From the NCBI RefSeq assembly GCF_051201015.1, contig NZ_JBPEHI010000016.1: 64,000 nucleotides of DNA, one strand, 5' to 3'. Made by a program: the position numbers and the translations under genes. The notes beneath the pieces were generated by a model that saw only the letters and a program-made list of their open reading frames with translations, was not told where the DNA came from and did not search any database. Below, in pieces: positions 44,402 through 53,127 of this stretch; positions within the stretch are counted from its first letter, which is position 1; every line of letters begins with the position of its first letter. This DNA is from Petrimonas sulfuriphila (GTDB lineage: Bacteria > Bacteroidota > Bacteroidia > Bacteroidales > Dysgonomonadaceae).

Positions 44402-45487
44402 ATGAAGCAATTTTTCTCTTTCGTACATAAGGAATTCTACCACATACTCCGTGACGGGCGCACCATGCTGATCCTTCTGGGAATGCCGGTTGTGCAGATT
44501 TTGTTGTTCGGATTCGCTATCAATATGGAAGTACAACATATCCGTACCGTGGTCTTCGATCCGGCACAAGATGCCGCCACACGCGATATTACCGAACGCC
44601 TTATGGCGAATCCCTATTTCCATATGCAGGGATATGTGTACTCGCCCGATGAGATAAACAAGTTGCTGCAACGAGGGGAAACGGATGTGGCCATCGTGTA
44701 CGAACAAAATTTCAACGAGAACCTTGTCCATTCAAAGAAAGCTCAACTGCAGATCATTGCCGACGCATCCAATCCAAATACGGGAACCATTGTCGCGAAC
44801 TACGTGACGGCAATCGTTAGCGAATATCGCCCCCACATTCCTTATCGGATTGAAGTGGAGAATAAACTGCTTTACAATCCCGAAATGAAATCGGCATACA
44901 CTTTTGTGCCCGGAATCATGGGATTGGTGCTGATGATAATCTGTGCCATCATGACCTCGATCTCCATCGTCCGGGAAAAGGAGCGCGGTACGATGGAAGT
45001 ACTCCTGGCATCGCCGCTAAAACCAGGAACGGTACTGATTTCTAAAACGGTCCCTTACTTGGCACTCTCGTTCATCAACCTGATTACCATCCTGTTGTTG
45101 TCTTATTTTGTGTTGGATGTTCCTATCCAGGGAAATTTGGCCCTGCTGATTGCCGTATCGGTTCTTTTCATTTTCCTGGCGCTCTCTCTGGGTTTGCTTA
45201 TTTCTACCCTCGTACAAACACAGGTAACCGCTGTGCTTATCTCGGGAATAGGACTGATGATGCCTACTTTGATCCTGTCAGGAATGATTTTCCCCATTGA
45301 CAATATGCCTGAACCGTTGCAATGGGCATCATCGGTTGTACCTGCACGTTGGTACATTGCTGCGGTGAAAAAGGTGATGATCGAAGGACTGGGATTTACC
45401 CATGTGGCAAAAGAAGTAGGTATCCTTGCCGGGATGGTTGTTTTTCTTATCGGGGCAAGCATTGCGAAAATCAAAAACCGACTTTAA
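44402..45487 (+). CDS. ABC-2 type permease 1 (YbhS-like)
   Basis: A 361-residue ABC2_membrane_3 permease. One membrane helix near the start (LILLGMPVVQILLFGFAI, about 23-40) is followed by a periplasmic domain (about 45-165), then five helices from about 170 (VPGIMGLVLMIICAIMTSISIV), with the conserved cytosolic phrase REKERGTMEVLLASPLKP. The substrate is unknown; the E. coli counterparts are linked to cationic drugs and some antibiotics. It pairs with the permease at 45502. Confidence 0.9.
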   Translation: MKQFFSFVHKEFYHILRDGRTMLILLGMPVVQILLFGFAINMEVQHIRTVVFDPAQDAATRDITERLMANPYFHMQGYVYSPDEINKLLQRGETDVAIVYEQNFNENLVHSKKAQLQIIADASNPNTGTIVANYVTAIVSEYRPHIPYRIEVENKLLYNPEMKSAYTFVPGIMGLVLMIICAIMTSISIVREKERGTMEVLLASPLKPGTVLISKTVPYLALSFINLITILLLSYFVLDVPIQGNLALLIAVSVLFIFLALSLGLLISTLVQTQVTAVLISGIGLMMPTLILSGMIFPIDNMPEPLQWASSVVPARWYIAAVKKVMIEGLGFTHVAKEVGILAGMVVFLIGASIAKIKNRL

Positions 45488-45501
45488 ACAATTAAAACAA
45501 C

Positions 45502-46620
45502 ATGAGTCAACTTAAATACCTCATTGAGAAAGAGTTCAAGCAGATCAGCAGGAATGCGATTATACCCAAGATGATCGTGCTGTATCCGGTTTTGGTACTG
45601 TTGATCTTTCCGTGGGCGATTAATTTTGAAGTGAAGAACATACAAATCCACGTGGTGGACAATGCCAGAAGTGTCTACTCCCAACGGTTGATAAACAAAA
45701 TAGATGCATCAGCTTATTTTATTCTTACGGGTGTATCCACCCGTTACAACGATGCCATTGGCGATATAGAGAAAGAAAAGGCGGATATTGTCTTGGAAAT
45801 TCCCGCTTCATTCGACACCGATATGGTGAAGGAGCGACGTGCTAAGGTAATGATTTCAGCAAACGCTGTAAACAGTACACAGGGGTTGTTGGGGAACAAT
45901 TACCTGACGCAGATTATCAATGATTATTCGCAGGAACTTCGTACTGAACTCTTTCCGGCATCCGAACTGTCGGATGCATCGCACATTGATGCCGTAACCG
46001 ATTACCGTTACAACAAACGCCTCGATTACAAAACCTTTATGCTGCCGGCGTTTATCGTGCTCATGATGACGCTGATATGCGGTATTTTGCCTTCACTGAA
46101 CATCGTGATTGAAAAAGAGACCGGCACCATCCAGCAGATCAACGCCACGCCGGTGAGTAAATTTAATTTTATTCTGGCAAAGCTTATTCCGTACTGGATT
46201 ATCGGGCTTGTTATCCTGACCCTGTCGTTCTTGGTCACGTGGGTGATTTACGGATTGCTTCCGTCGGGAAGTTTTGCCACGCTGTATATCTCCGCCGTTG
46301 TTTTCCTGCTGGGGATTACCGGATTGGGAATCATCATTTCCAACTATTCCGACACGTTACAGCAGTCGATGTTTCTGGTTATGTTTTTTATTCTGATCAT
46401 TATCCTGCTCAGCGGGATGTTCACCCCTGTTTCCGCCATGCCCGGGTGGGCACAGGCTGTCGCTTATGCCAATCCCCTTACCTACTTCATCGAGATCATG
46501 CGGCTCGTATATCTGAAGGGCAGTGCATTGCCCGATCTTTTTAAGCCGTTGATGTGGCTAACCGGGTTTGCGGTGTTCTTCAATACGTGGGCGGTATTGA
46601 GTTATAAAAAACGTGGCTGA
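45502..46620 (+). CDS. ABC-2 type permease 2 (YbhR-like)
   Basis: A 372-residue ABC2_membrane_3 permease with the same plan as the first: N-terminal helix (about 23-40), a periplasmic domain, the cytosolic IVIEKETGTIQQINATPVSK, and five C-terminal helices with SGMFTPVSAMPGWAQAVAYANP, a conserved loop of the family. It is the last certain gene of the TetR-TolC-HlyD-ABC-ABC-permease-permease operon, 14 bp after permease 1. Confidence 0.9.
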   Translation: MSQLKYLIEKEFKQISRNAIIPKMIVLYPVLVLLIFPWAINFEVKNIQIHVVDNARSVYSQRLINKIDASAYFILTGVSTRYNDAIGDIEKEKADIVLEIPASFDTDMVKERRAKVMISANAVNSTQGLLGNNYLTQIINDYSQELRTELFPASELSDASHIDAVTDYRYNKRLDYKTFMLPAFIVLMMTLICGILPSLNIVIEKETGTIQQINATPVSKFNFILAKLIPYWIIGLVILTLSFLVTWVIYGLLPSGSFATLYISAVVFLLGITGLGIIISNYSDTLQQSMFLVMFFILIIILLSGMFTPVSAMPGWAQAVAYANPLTYFIEIMRLVYLKGSALPDLFKPLMWLTGFAVFFNTWAVLSYKKRG

Positions 46621-46674
46621 ATAATTGAGAATAGGCTATTGAAACAAAAGTGCAAGAAAAGTGTTATTAAAAAT

Positions 46675-47268
46675 ATGAAACAAAACATTTCCACAATCGT
46701 TATTCTTGCCGTAGTCCTGTTAACGGGAGCGGCCTGTAACCGACAAGCGAAAGAAGCTGCCGGCGGTATTCAACAGCCTCCTAAGACAACTGTTGAAAAA
46801 ACGGAGCAACTTTCGAAAAACCTTCACGACAAATTAATGTCGTCCTTCAGCCCCAACTGGGAAATGGAGGAACCGGCAGCAACCGACTACCCTCCATACT
46901 ACGGTGGCTCTTTTATCGACAACGATGGAAAATTTGTGATCTGTGTGGTGAGGAATCCGGAACAGTACCGTCCGGTATTAGCCTCGATTCTTGGAACTGA
47001 TGATTTTCTGACTGAACCCTGTACCTATTCTTACCGTGAAATGATGCAGGTGATGGATCGTCTCGACCAGTTCCTCAGCAATTCGTCCGTCCCGGCCGAC
47101 CATCCCTTTCTAACCCGTTTTGCCGGTGCCGGTGCCGACGTTTTTGAGAACAGGGTGGTTGTTCAGTTGACGGAAATGAATGATGACGCCATACAATCCT
47201 TCAAAAAAGACATTTCCAATTCTCCGGCCGTTAAATTTGAAAAGGGAGAGGCGCCGGTTTTGATGTAA
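46675..47268 (+). CDS. Lipoprotein of unknown function
   Basis: A 197-residue lipoprotein with lipobox GAAC (Cys near 21). Residues 25-70 are polar and Lys/Gln-rich, then EEPAATDYPPYYGGSFIDND starts a mixed region ending EKGEAPVLM. No family is recognised. A TTG at 46639 would extend it, but ATG 46675 begins the signal. It lies 54 bp after permease 2 and 24 bp before queC, on the same strand, so it may belong to the efflux operon or the queuosine cluster. Confidence 0.55.
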   Translation: MKQNISTIVILAVVLLTGAACNRQAKEAAGGIQQPPKTTVEKTEQLSKNLHDKLMSSFSPNWEMEEPAATDYPPYYGGSFIDNDGKFVICVVRNPEQYRPVLASILGTDDFLTEPCTYSYREMMQVMDRLDQFLSNSSVPADHPFLTRFAGAGADVFENRVVVQLTEMNDDAIQSFKKDISNSPAVKFEKGEAPVLM

Positions 47269-47292
47269 GAATGAAAAGAAACCCTACTAAAA

Positions 47293-47958
47293 ATGACAGA
47301 TTACAAAAATGAAGATGCACTTGTCCTTTTTTCAGGAGGACAAGATTCTACCACCTGCCTGTTTTGGGCAAAACAAACTTTTAGAAACGTTGAAGCGTTG
47401 TGCTTTTCCTACGGACAACGGCATTCGCTGGAAGTAGAGGTTGCCCGGAACATTGCCGAAATAGCCGGTGTGTCGTTTCAGCTGCTCGATGCTTCCGTTA
47501 TCTCCCACCTATCGCCCAATTCGTTAACAGACGCGTCCATTGTTATGGATGAAGAACAACCTGCCGGTTCATATCCCAATACGTTTGTGCCGGGACGAAA
47601 CATGTTATTTATCACATTTGCGGCAGCTGTCGCTTATGCAAAAAACATCAAGCATCTGGTAACAGGCGTTTCCGAGGCTGATTACAGCGGATACCCCGAT
47701 TGCAGGGACACGTTTATCCATTCGTTAAACGCAACGATAAACCTTGCTATGGATAAGCATTTTGTCATCCACACCCCACTGATGCACCGGGATAAAGCAA
47801 AAGTATGGGCACTTGCCGACGATCTAGGGGTCTTTGATATCGTAAAAAATGAAACACTTACTTGCTACAACGGAATTAAAGCCGGGGGGTGCGGACACTG
47901 CCCCGCATGTAAGTTACGCAACCGGGGATTACAGGAATATCTTGCGGATAGAAAGTAA
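47293..47958 (+). CDS. queC: 7-cyano-7-deazaguanine synthase
   Basis: A 221-residue QueC that converts 7-carboxy-7-deazaguanine to preQ0 with ATP and ammonia, for queuosine in tRNA. The N-type PP-loop SGGQDSTT is at residues 14-21, and the zinc site at the C-terminus is the GCGHCPACKLRN motif with the preceding Cys of TLTCYNG. Length is usual. It is followed by a DUF1345 gene and then queF, which uses its product; queD and queE are not in the window. Confidence 0.95.
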   Translation: MTDYKNEDALVLFSGGQDSTTCLFWAKQTFRNVEALCFSYGQRHSLEVEVARNIAEIAGVSFQLLDASVISHLSPNSLTDASIVMDEEQPAGSYPNTFVPGRNMLFITFAAAVAYAKNIKHLVTGVSEADYSGYPDCRDTFIHSLNATINLAMDKHFVIHTPLMHRDKAKVWALADDLGVFDIVKNETLTCYNGIKAGGCGHCPACKLRNRGLQEYLADRK

Positions 47959-47985
47959 AACTTACCGTGTACACAAAAATGCGCC

Positions 47986-48666
47986 ATGAAACCAGCCTGT
48001 AAATTCGTAAGCTTTTTCTTGGAAATTACTCATATTACTCGGTTTTTGATCAGTTTGTTCATTACCGGTGGTGCCTTTTTTCTGATAGAAAGAGAGGTCC
48101 CCGTTCTTTTTCGCTTAATGATTGCCTGGATTATTTTTTCGTGTGTTTTTCTAATCCTCAGTTGGATGGTTATCTTTTTGCGTCAGGTAGATCAGATTAA
48201 GAAAAAAGCGGTGGAAGATGACGGGAGTACAATATTTGTGTTCTTCATGGTGATCATCTCTTCTTTTACCAATATTTTTATCGTTCTGTTGTTGATGATG
48301 TCCAAGGATCAAACATTCATGGAAAACCCTTTTTTCGTTCCTCTTAATGTGGCAGGTATCCTTTTGAGTTGGGCGATGATGCATACGATTTATGTCTTTC
48401 ATTACGCTCATGAATATTACAATGGAACGGGAATTAAAGGCGAACGATTTACGGGAGGTCTGGACTTTCCTTCAGAGAAAAACCCCGATTATATGGACTT
48501 TGCGTATTTCTCTTTTGTGATGGGCTCTACCTTTCAGGTTTCCGATGTTTCTATTGTTTCGAAGAGAATACGCCGTATTGCACTGGTGCATGGAGTCCTG
48601 TCTTTTTTGTTCAACACTTTTGTTGTGGCTCTTACCATTAACATTATTGCGGGACTCATGAAGTGA
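47986..48666 (+). CDS. DUF1345 membrane protein
   Basis: A 226-residue inner-membrane protein with about five helices (near 18-35, 40-64, 82-103, 114-135 and 200-222). The DUF1345 signature is present: PDYMDFAYFSFVMGSTFQVS followed by DVSIVSKRIRR and HGVLSFLFNTFVVALTINII. The family function is unknown. It sits between queC (28 bp) and queF, genes often adjacent, so a link to queuosine-precursor movement is possible but unproven. Confidence 0.8.
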   Translation: MKPACKFVSFFLEITHITRFLISLFITGGAFFLIEREVPVLFRLMIAWIIFSCVFLILSWMVIFLRQVDQIKKKAVEDDGSTIFVFFMVIISSFTNIFIVLLLMMSKDQTFMENPFFVPLNVAGILLSWAMMHTIYVFHYAHEYYNGTGIKGERFTGGLDFPSEKNPDYMDFAYFSFVMGSTFQVSDVSIVSKRIRRIALVHGVLSFLFNTFVVALTINIIAGLMK

Positions 48667-48766
48667 CCGTATTATCAGAAACGCTTAAATAATAGGAGAA
48701 CGGCGGATCGGATTTTCTCTTCTACAGAAAAACAGGAGAATATTTTATTTGTATTTTTTTTCGTAT

Positions 48767-48774
48767 TATATTTG
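48767..48774 (+). promoter_or_regulatory. -7 element for queF
   Basis: TATATTTG matches TAnnTTTG. A TTTG at 48748-48751 is only 15 bp away, too close for the usual 19-21. The element lies inside the longest frame (from 48772), supporting the start at 48802. Confidence 0.5.
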
Positions 48775-48801
48775 AAGAATAATCGACTTACAATTGAAAT
48801 T

Positions 48802-49269
48802 ATGTCTCAAACCGAAAACTTAAGCCTTCTCGGCAAAAAAACAGCATACAAGCAAGATTACGCTCCCGAGGTATTGGAAGCTTTTGAAAACAAGCACCAA
48901 AGTAACGATTACTGGGTTACCTTTGATTGTCCCGAGTTCACGAGTTTATGTCCCATAACAGGACAACCCGACTTCGCCACCATACGGATCGATTATATTC
49001 CCGACGTAAAAATGGTAGAGAGCAAATCGTTAAAGATCTATCTGTTCAGTTTTCGCAATCACGGTGCTTTTCACGAGGATTGTGTCAACATCATTATGAA
49101 AGACCTCATCGGGTTGATGGATCCGAAGTATATTGAAGTTACCGGAGTTTTTACTCCCCGCGGCGGCATCAGCATTTATCCGTATGTCAACTACGGCCGT
49201 TCCGGTACCCGATACGAGAGATTGGCTGAGGAAAGACTGTTTAACCATTCGTTTCCCCTAAATACCTGA
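48802..49269 (+). CDS. queF: NADPH-dependent 7-cyano-7-deazaguanine reductase
   Basis: A 155-residue type I (short) QueF reducing preQ0 to preQ1. The nucleophile is Cys50 in FTSLCPITGQPDF, with Asp57 seven residues on, matching the spacing of C55 and D62 in B. subtilis QueF. Substrate-binding ESKSLKIYLFSFRNHGAFHE follows. The frame opens at TTG 48772, before or in the promoter, so ATG 48802 is used. The ThuA gene follows by 4 bp but has an unrelated function. Confidence 0.95.
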   Translation: MSQTENLSLLGKKTAYKQDYAPEVLEAFENKHQSNDYWVTFDCPEFTSLCPITGQPDFATIRIDYIPDVKMVESKSLKIYLFSFRNHGAFHEDCVNIIMKDLIGLMDPKYIEVTGVFTPRGGISIYPYVNYGRSGTRYERLAEERLFNHSFPLNT

Positions 49270-49273
49270 AAAT

Positions 49274-50095
49274 ATGAAAAAGTTATCGCGTCGCAAATTT
49301 ATCCAGGCATCCGTTGCGCTGGGAGCCGGATCTGTTTTACTGCCTGAGAATGTACTTGCACAGGGAATGATCCTCAATGCGGAGAGGGAGAGCACGGTTT
49401 TAAAAGGCAAGAAAGTTTTGTATGTTTATGGGGGCTGGGATGGCCATGAACCTCGGCAGTCCGTCGACATCTTCGTGCCGTGGCTCCAAGCTGAAGGTGC
49501 GGAGGTAATTGTTTCCGATAAACTGGATACGTATGCCGACAAGGAACTGATGGAGTCCCTTGATCTTATCGTTCAGGTTGTCACGATGGCCAAAATAACG
49601 CAGGAGCAGGAAAAAGGGCTGCTGGAAGCTGTTAAGGCAGGATGCGGTTTTGCCGGGTGGCACGGAGGAATCGGGGATTCTTTCCGGGAAAATACGGAAT
49701 ATCAGTTTATGGTTGGCGGACAATGGGTGGCTCATCCCGGCGGAATTATCGATTACCGGGTGAAGATTACCGATCATAAGGATGGAGTTACCCGGGGATT
49801 GAACGATTTTGACATGCACTCCGAACAGTATTTCGTACACGTCGACCCCAACGTGAAAGTGCTTGCCACAACGACTTTTACCGGGGAGCATTCCTCATGG
49901 ATTGATGGATGTGTTGTTCCTGTTGCGTGGAAAAAGTACTACGGGACCGGACGAATTTTTTACTCTTCCCTGGGGCATGTGATGAGTGACTTTAACGTTC
50001 CGCAGGCTCTGGAGATTCAAAAGAGGGGAATCCGATGGGCGGCCGAAAGCAAATACCGGCCGAAAGAACAATGGGTCAGTCCCGTGTATAAGTAA
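49274..50095 (+). CDS. Exported ThuA-domain protein
   Basis: A 273-residue protein with a twin-arginine signal (KLSRRKFIQASVALGAGS, cleavage near VLAQG). The mature part is a ThuA-like class I glutamine-amidotransferase fold: KKVLYVYGGWDGHEP, then CGFAGWHGGIGDSF and FDMHSEQYFVHVDPN. ThuA proteins act in trehalose or other sugar use, often beside Gfo/Idh oxidoreductases; the exact reaction is unknown. It follows queF by 4 bp and converges with GH16 across 4 bp. Confidence 0.85.
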   Translation: MKKLSRRKFIQASVALGAGSVLLPENVLAQGMILNAERESTVLKGKKVLYVYGGWDGHEPRQSVDIFVPWLQAEGAEVIVSDKLDTYADKELMESLDLIVQVVTMAKITQEQEKGLLEAVKAGCGFAGWHGGIGDSFRENTEYQFMVGGQWVAHPGGIIDYRVKITDHKDGVTRGLNDFDMHSEQYFVHVDPNVKVLATTTFTGEHSSWIDGCVVPVAWKKYYGTGRIFYSSLGHVMSDFNVPQALEIQKRGIRWAAESKYRPKEQWVSPVYK

Positions 50096-50099
50096 CGGC

Positions 50100-50906
50100 T
50101 TAATTTTTCTTAGGCTCGTAATAGCGTACCCAGTCGATATACATCTCTACGGGTAGCTCCGCCGGATTGACAGCCCCTACCCAACTACCGCCCAGCTGCA
50201 TGTCGAGCAACAGGTAGAACTCCTGGTCAGCAAATGGAAACTGCCCTTCCTGAGGAGTTGCTATCCGCGGATAATTTTTTGTCCGGGTGCCGTTCACATA
50301 GAAAACCAGGCTGTCCGGGTATTTTTCAAGGACGTATACGTTGTAGGTATCGGGATTCATACCCACAATGGAACTGGCTGGCGGATTAACCCGTAAACTG
50401 TCGGTTTGTGTATACCTGGAATGTACGGTTTGATAAATAAGCTTGTCGTGGCTTAACCTTTCCATAATGTCTATTTCGCCTCCATCGGGCCATTTCCCTT
50501 CTTTCGGAAGCATCCAGAATGCAGGCCAGGCTCCTTTAGCGGGATTTAATTTTGTCTTTATTTCCAAACGGCCCAGTCCGAATGTCCGTTTGTCTTTGGT
50601 ATAAACCCCGCCCGTCAGAAAAGGAGCCGTATCATTGGGCAAAACGTGGTTCTGGATACCCCTCAGCACCAGGTTACCGTCTTTCATAACATACAGTCCG
50701 TCATAATCGCTCATGTAATTGTTCCAATCGCTTTTTCCCCGGGGAATTTTAGACCATTGGGTAGTATCCAGTTGTTTCCCTTTGAAATCGTCTTCCCAGA
50801 CCAGTGTCCATTTATCATTTTTCGAATCGCTTTTTTTTTGTTCCGAACAAGCGGAAAGATTCAACAATAGGGCTAGTACGATAGTCAATAAAAAAGAGTT
50901 TTTCAT
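50100..50906 (-). CDS. GH16 family beta-glucanase lipoprotein
   Basis: A 268-residue glycoside hydrolase of family 16 with lipobox LSAC (Cys near 20). The catalytic motif GEIDIMER (near residue 143) has the nucleophile and acid/base Glu in ExDxxE form, as in laminarinases and lichenases. Flanking phrases GAWPAFWMLPKEGKWPDGG and QFPFADQEFYLLLDMQLGG are typical. The substrate is likely a beta-1,3- or 1,3-1,4-glucan. It is a single gene with its own -7 element; no other glycan genes adjoin it. Confidence 0.92.
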   Translation of the reverse strand: MKNSFLLTIVLALLLNLSACSEQKKSDSKNDKWTLVWEDDFKGKQLDTTQWSKIPRGKSDWNNYMSDYDGLYVMKDGNLVLRGIQNHVLPNDTAPFLTGGVYTKDKRTFGLGRLEIKTKLNPAKGAWPAFWMLPKEGKWPDGGEIDIMERLSHDKLIYQTVHSRYTQTDSLRVNPPASSIVGMNPDTYNVYVLEKYPDSLVFYVNGTRTKNYPRIATPQEGQFPFADQEFYLLLDMQLGGSWVGAVNPAELPVEMYIDWVRYYEPKKN

Positions 50907-50929
50907 TATTTCGTGATTTTAATTGCCTA

Positions 50930-50937
50930 CAAATGTA
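50930..50937 (-). promoter_or_regulatory. -7 element for the GH16 gene
   Basis: Minus-strand TACATTTG matches TAnnTTTG, 24 bases before the ATG. The -33 box is not clear. Confidence 0.5.
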
Positions 50938-51028
50938 AGAAAAATAAAACAGTTAACCGGAAACCAAAACAACCGATTTTGCAGCATTTTGCAAAACCGG
51001 GTGTTTTTACAACGATTAATCCCGTTTC

Positions 51029-51421
51029 TCACGGTTCCCTGTATTTGCAACAAGCGGGCAAAGCGTTATAGACCTCGTCAGGTGCTTTGTCCTTGTCGGT
51101 ATCGTGTCCAGCTGCGGCAATAGCCTTACTGATAGTCTCAATACTGGTTTTGTCGGGATCAAAATTCAGATGGAGTTCTTGCTTTTCCATATCCCAGCTT
51201 GCAAAAGTGACGTTTTCCACACTCTTTGCTGCCTTCTCGATACGATCCTTGCACATTTCACAACTTCCCTTTACGCCAAGCATGGCATGCTCTTCGTTGA
51301 CCGTTCCGGGTGTCATCTCTATGTGCTCTCTCTCCGTTTTATTTTCTTTGGAGGTTCCTGAATTGCAGGAAATGAACAATAATCCGCTCAGTGCAAATGT
51401 CACTAAAATTTTTGTTTTCAT
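51029..51421 (-). CDS. Small HMA-domain lipoprotein, duplicate of the CusB C-terminus
   Basis: A 130-residue lipoprotein with lipobox FISC (Cys near 19). Residues about 42-130 form a heavy-metal-associated domain with the metal site GSCEMC, followed by KDRIEKAAKSV, and a tail with Cys-Cys (ALPACCKYREP). It is about two-thirds identical by eye to the last 88 residues of the CusB protein encoded just upstream, so it arose by duplication of that domain. It is likely a periplasmic metallochaperone, last in the cusA-C-B operon. The frame opens at 51478, but ATG 51421 begins the signal. Confidence 0.8.
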   Translation of the reverse strand: MKTKILVTFALSGLLFISCNSGTSKENKTEREHIEMTPGTVNEEHAMLGVKGSCEMCKDRIEKAAKSVENVTFASWDMEKQELHLNFDPDKTSIETISKAIAAAGHDTDKDKAPDEVYNALPACCKYREP

Positions 51422-51456
51422 TTTTGTTTTCACTTTTTGGTTTGTAAATCTGATTA

Positions 51457-53112
51457 TTAATCTCTGTACTTGCAGCAAGAAGGTAACGCATCATATGTAG
51501 CCTTGTCTGCTTTGTATTTATCGGTATCGTGCCCGGCTTTGGCAATGGCTTTGCTAACAGCATCGACCGATGTTTTGGCCGGATCAAAATCAAGATGTAG
51601 TTGTTTTGTATTTAAATTCCAACTGGCAGTATTAACTCCAATAACTGATTTCGCAGCTTTTTCTATACGATCTTTACACATTTCACACAATCCCTGCACC
51701 GCCAGCATCGCATGTTCACTGCCCGAAGCGGCGGCCTGCATGTTGTGACCCTCATAACCCGTAGCTGGTGCCGTGGTTGCAGGAGTGGATCCATTCATTG
51801 TATGTCCTTCATGCCCCGTAACGGCCCGGCCCACTTCATCGTTCATCATGCTTCGTTTTCCAGCCAGTTGAGCACTGGCATCGATGGTAAAGGTGCCGTT
51901 AGTCACGATTTCATCCCCCTCGTTGAGGCCGGACAGAACCACGTAGGCATCTCCCAGCGATGGCCCAACTTCTATTTCCCGGAGCAGGAACGCCGGCGTC
52001 TCCGTATCCGGCTGCTTCACATAGACGATGGATCGTTTCCCGGTCCAAAGAATAGCCGACTTGGGTACAACAATTTCATTGTTATATTGTTTCAGCGGTG
52101 CACGGATGAAGGCATTGGCATACATCTCCGGTTTCAGTTCCATGCGGGGGTTGGCTGTCTCTACCCGCACCTTTGCTGTCCGCGTGGACGGATCGAGGAT
52201 AGGATTGATAAAGGAGATTTTTCCCGAGAATGTTTTGCCTGGCAACGACTGGAGTGTATATTCCAGCCGGTCGCCCACTTTCAGGAAAGGGAGGTCCGAT
52301 TCGTACGCATCGAACAGGGCCCAGACCTGTGATAAGTTGGCTACATCAAAGAGCACAGTACCGGTATTTACATAGTCACCCTGGTTCACTTTCTTTGCCA
52401 TCACGACTCCACTTGTGGTGGCAGTCACATTGATCAGCGGAGAGACCTCGCCCGATTGTTCAATGCGCGCAATCTGTTCATCCGTCAGCTTCCATAGCCG
52501 CATTTTTTCCCGTACTGCCTGTAATAGTGCAGGCTGAAGGTCTTTCATTTTTACCGCCTCAATCAGTTCCTGCTGGGCATTTAACAACTCAGGGGAGTAG
52601 ATGGTGGCGATGGGTTGTCCGCGGCGTACACTTTCGCCGGTGAAAGAGACATACAGCCTTTCGATGCGTCCGCTCACGTGCGATGTTTGCGATTGAGAAA
52701 GCCGCTCATCCACTTGGATGGTACCGTAAAGCTGCACTTCCTTCACCGGATTTTGTCTGCTTACGATCGTGGTTTGCACATTGGCTAGTGCAGCCGCTTC
52801 AACGGAGAGCTGAATAGCATCCGGATCGACGGAGATATCGCCCGATCCGTTGGTTTGCAAAGGAATCAGGTCCATTCCGCAAATGGGGCAATCACCGGGT
52901 TCTTCCATCCTTATCTGTGGATGCATGGAGCAAGTCCAAACTGAGGAATCCTCTCCGTGATCATGGTCATGATGGCCGACCGGAGATGTAACATCTCCGC
53001 CGGAAGGGCTACCGGAGAAAATTAGCCAGCCGAGAAATAATCCGGCCAGCAGGATCAGCCCGTACCTGAGGTAAGGGCGATGGAGAATTTCTTGTATTTT
53101 ATGCTTATTCAT
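51457..53112 (-). CDS. cusB: Heavy-metal RND efflux adaptor (CusB-like) with HMBD and HMA domains
   Basis: A 551-residue periplasmic adaptor. It has a membrane anchor (about 16-33), a His-rich stretch HHDHDHGED (47-55), and a heavy-metal-binding domain WTCSMHPQIR...DCPICGMDLIP (59-85) of the Cu/Ag type. The HlyD-like core (about 95-420) has lipoyl halves and a beta-barrel. The extra C-terminal HMA domain (about 463-551; LCEMC, end PSCCKYRD) is not found in E. coli CusB. It ends 36 bp before the small HMA lipoprotein, which copies that domain, and follows cusC by 15 bp. Confidence 0.9.
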   Translation of the reverse strand: MNKHKIQEILHRPYLRYGLILLAGLFLGWLIFSGSPSGGDVTSPVGHHDHDHGEDSSVWTCSMHPQIRMEEPGDCPICGMDLIPLQTNGSGDISVDPDAIQLSVEAAALANVQTTIVSRQNPVKEVQLYGTIQVDERLSQSQTSHVSGRIERLYVSFTGESVRRGQPIATIYSPELLNAQQELIEAVKMKDLQPALLQAVREKMRLWKLTDEQIARIEQSGEVSPLINVTATTSGVVMAKKVNQGDYVNTGTVLFDVANLSQVWALFDAYESDLPFLKVGDRLEYTLQSLPGKTFSGKISFINPILDPSTRTAKVRVETANPRMELKPEMYANAFIRAPLKQYNNEIVVPKSAILWTGKRSIVYVKQPDTETPAFLLREIEVGPSLGDAYVVLSGLNEGDEIVTNGTFTIDASAQLAGKRSMMNDEVGRAVTGHEGHTMNGSTPATTAPATGYEGHNMQAAASGSEHAMLAVQGLCEMCKDRIEKAAKSVIGVNTASWNLNTKQLHLDFDPAKTSVDAVSKAIAKAGHDTDKYKADKATYDALPSCCKYRD

Positions 53113-53127
53113 AATGATTGTCTTGAG

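Noticed and set aside
43817..44731. 304-codon minus-strand frame across ATPase 2 and permease 1
   Set aside because: Both sense genes carry clear motifs; the antisense product has none.
48667..48801. PreQ1 riboswitch before queF
   Set aside because: The leader downstream of the -7 element is only about 20 bases and lacks the preQ1 motif.
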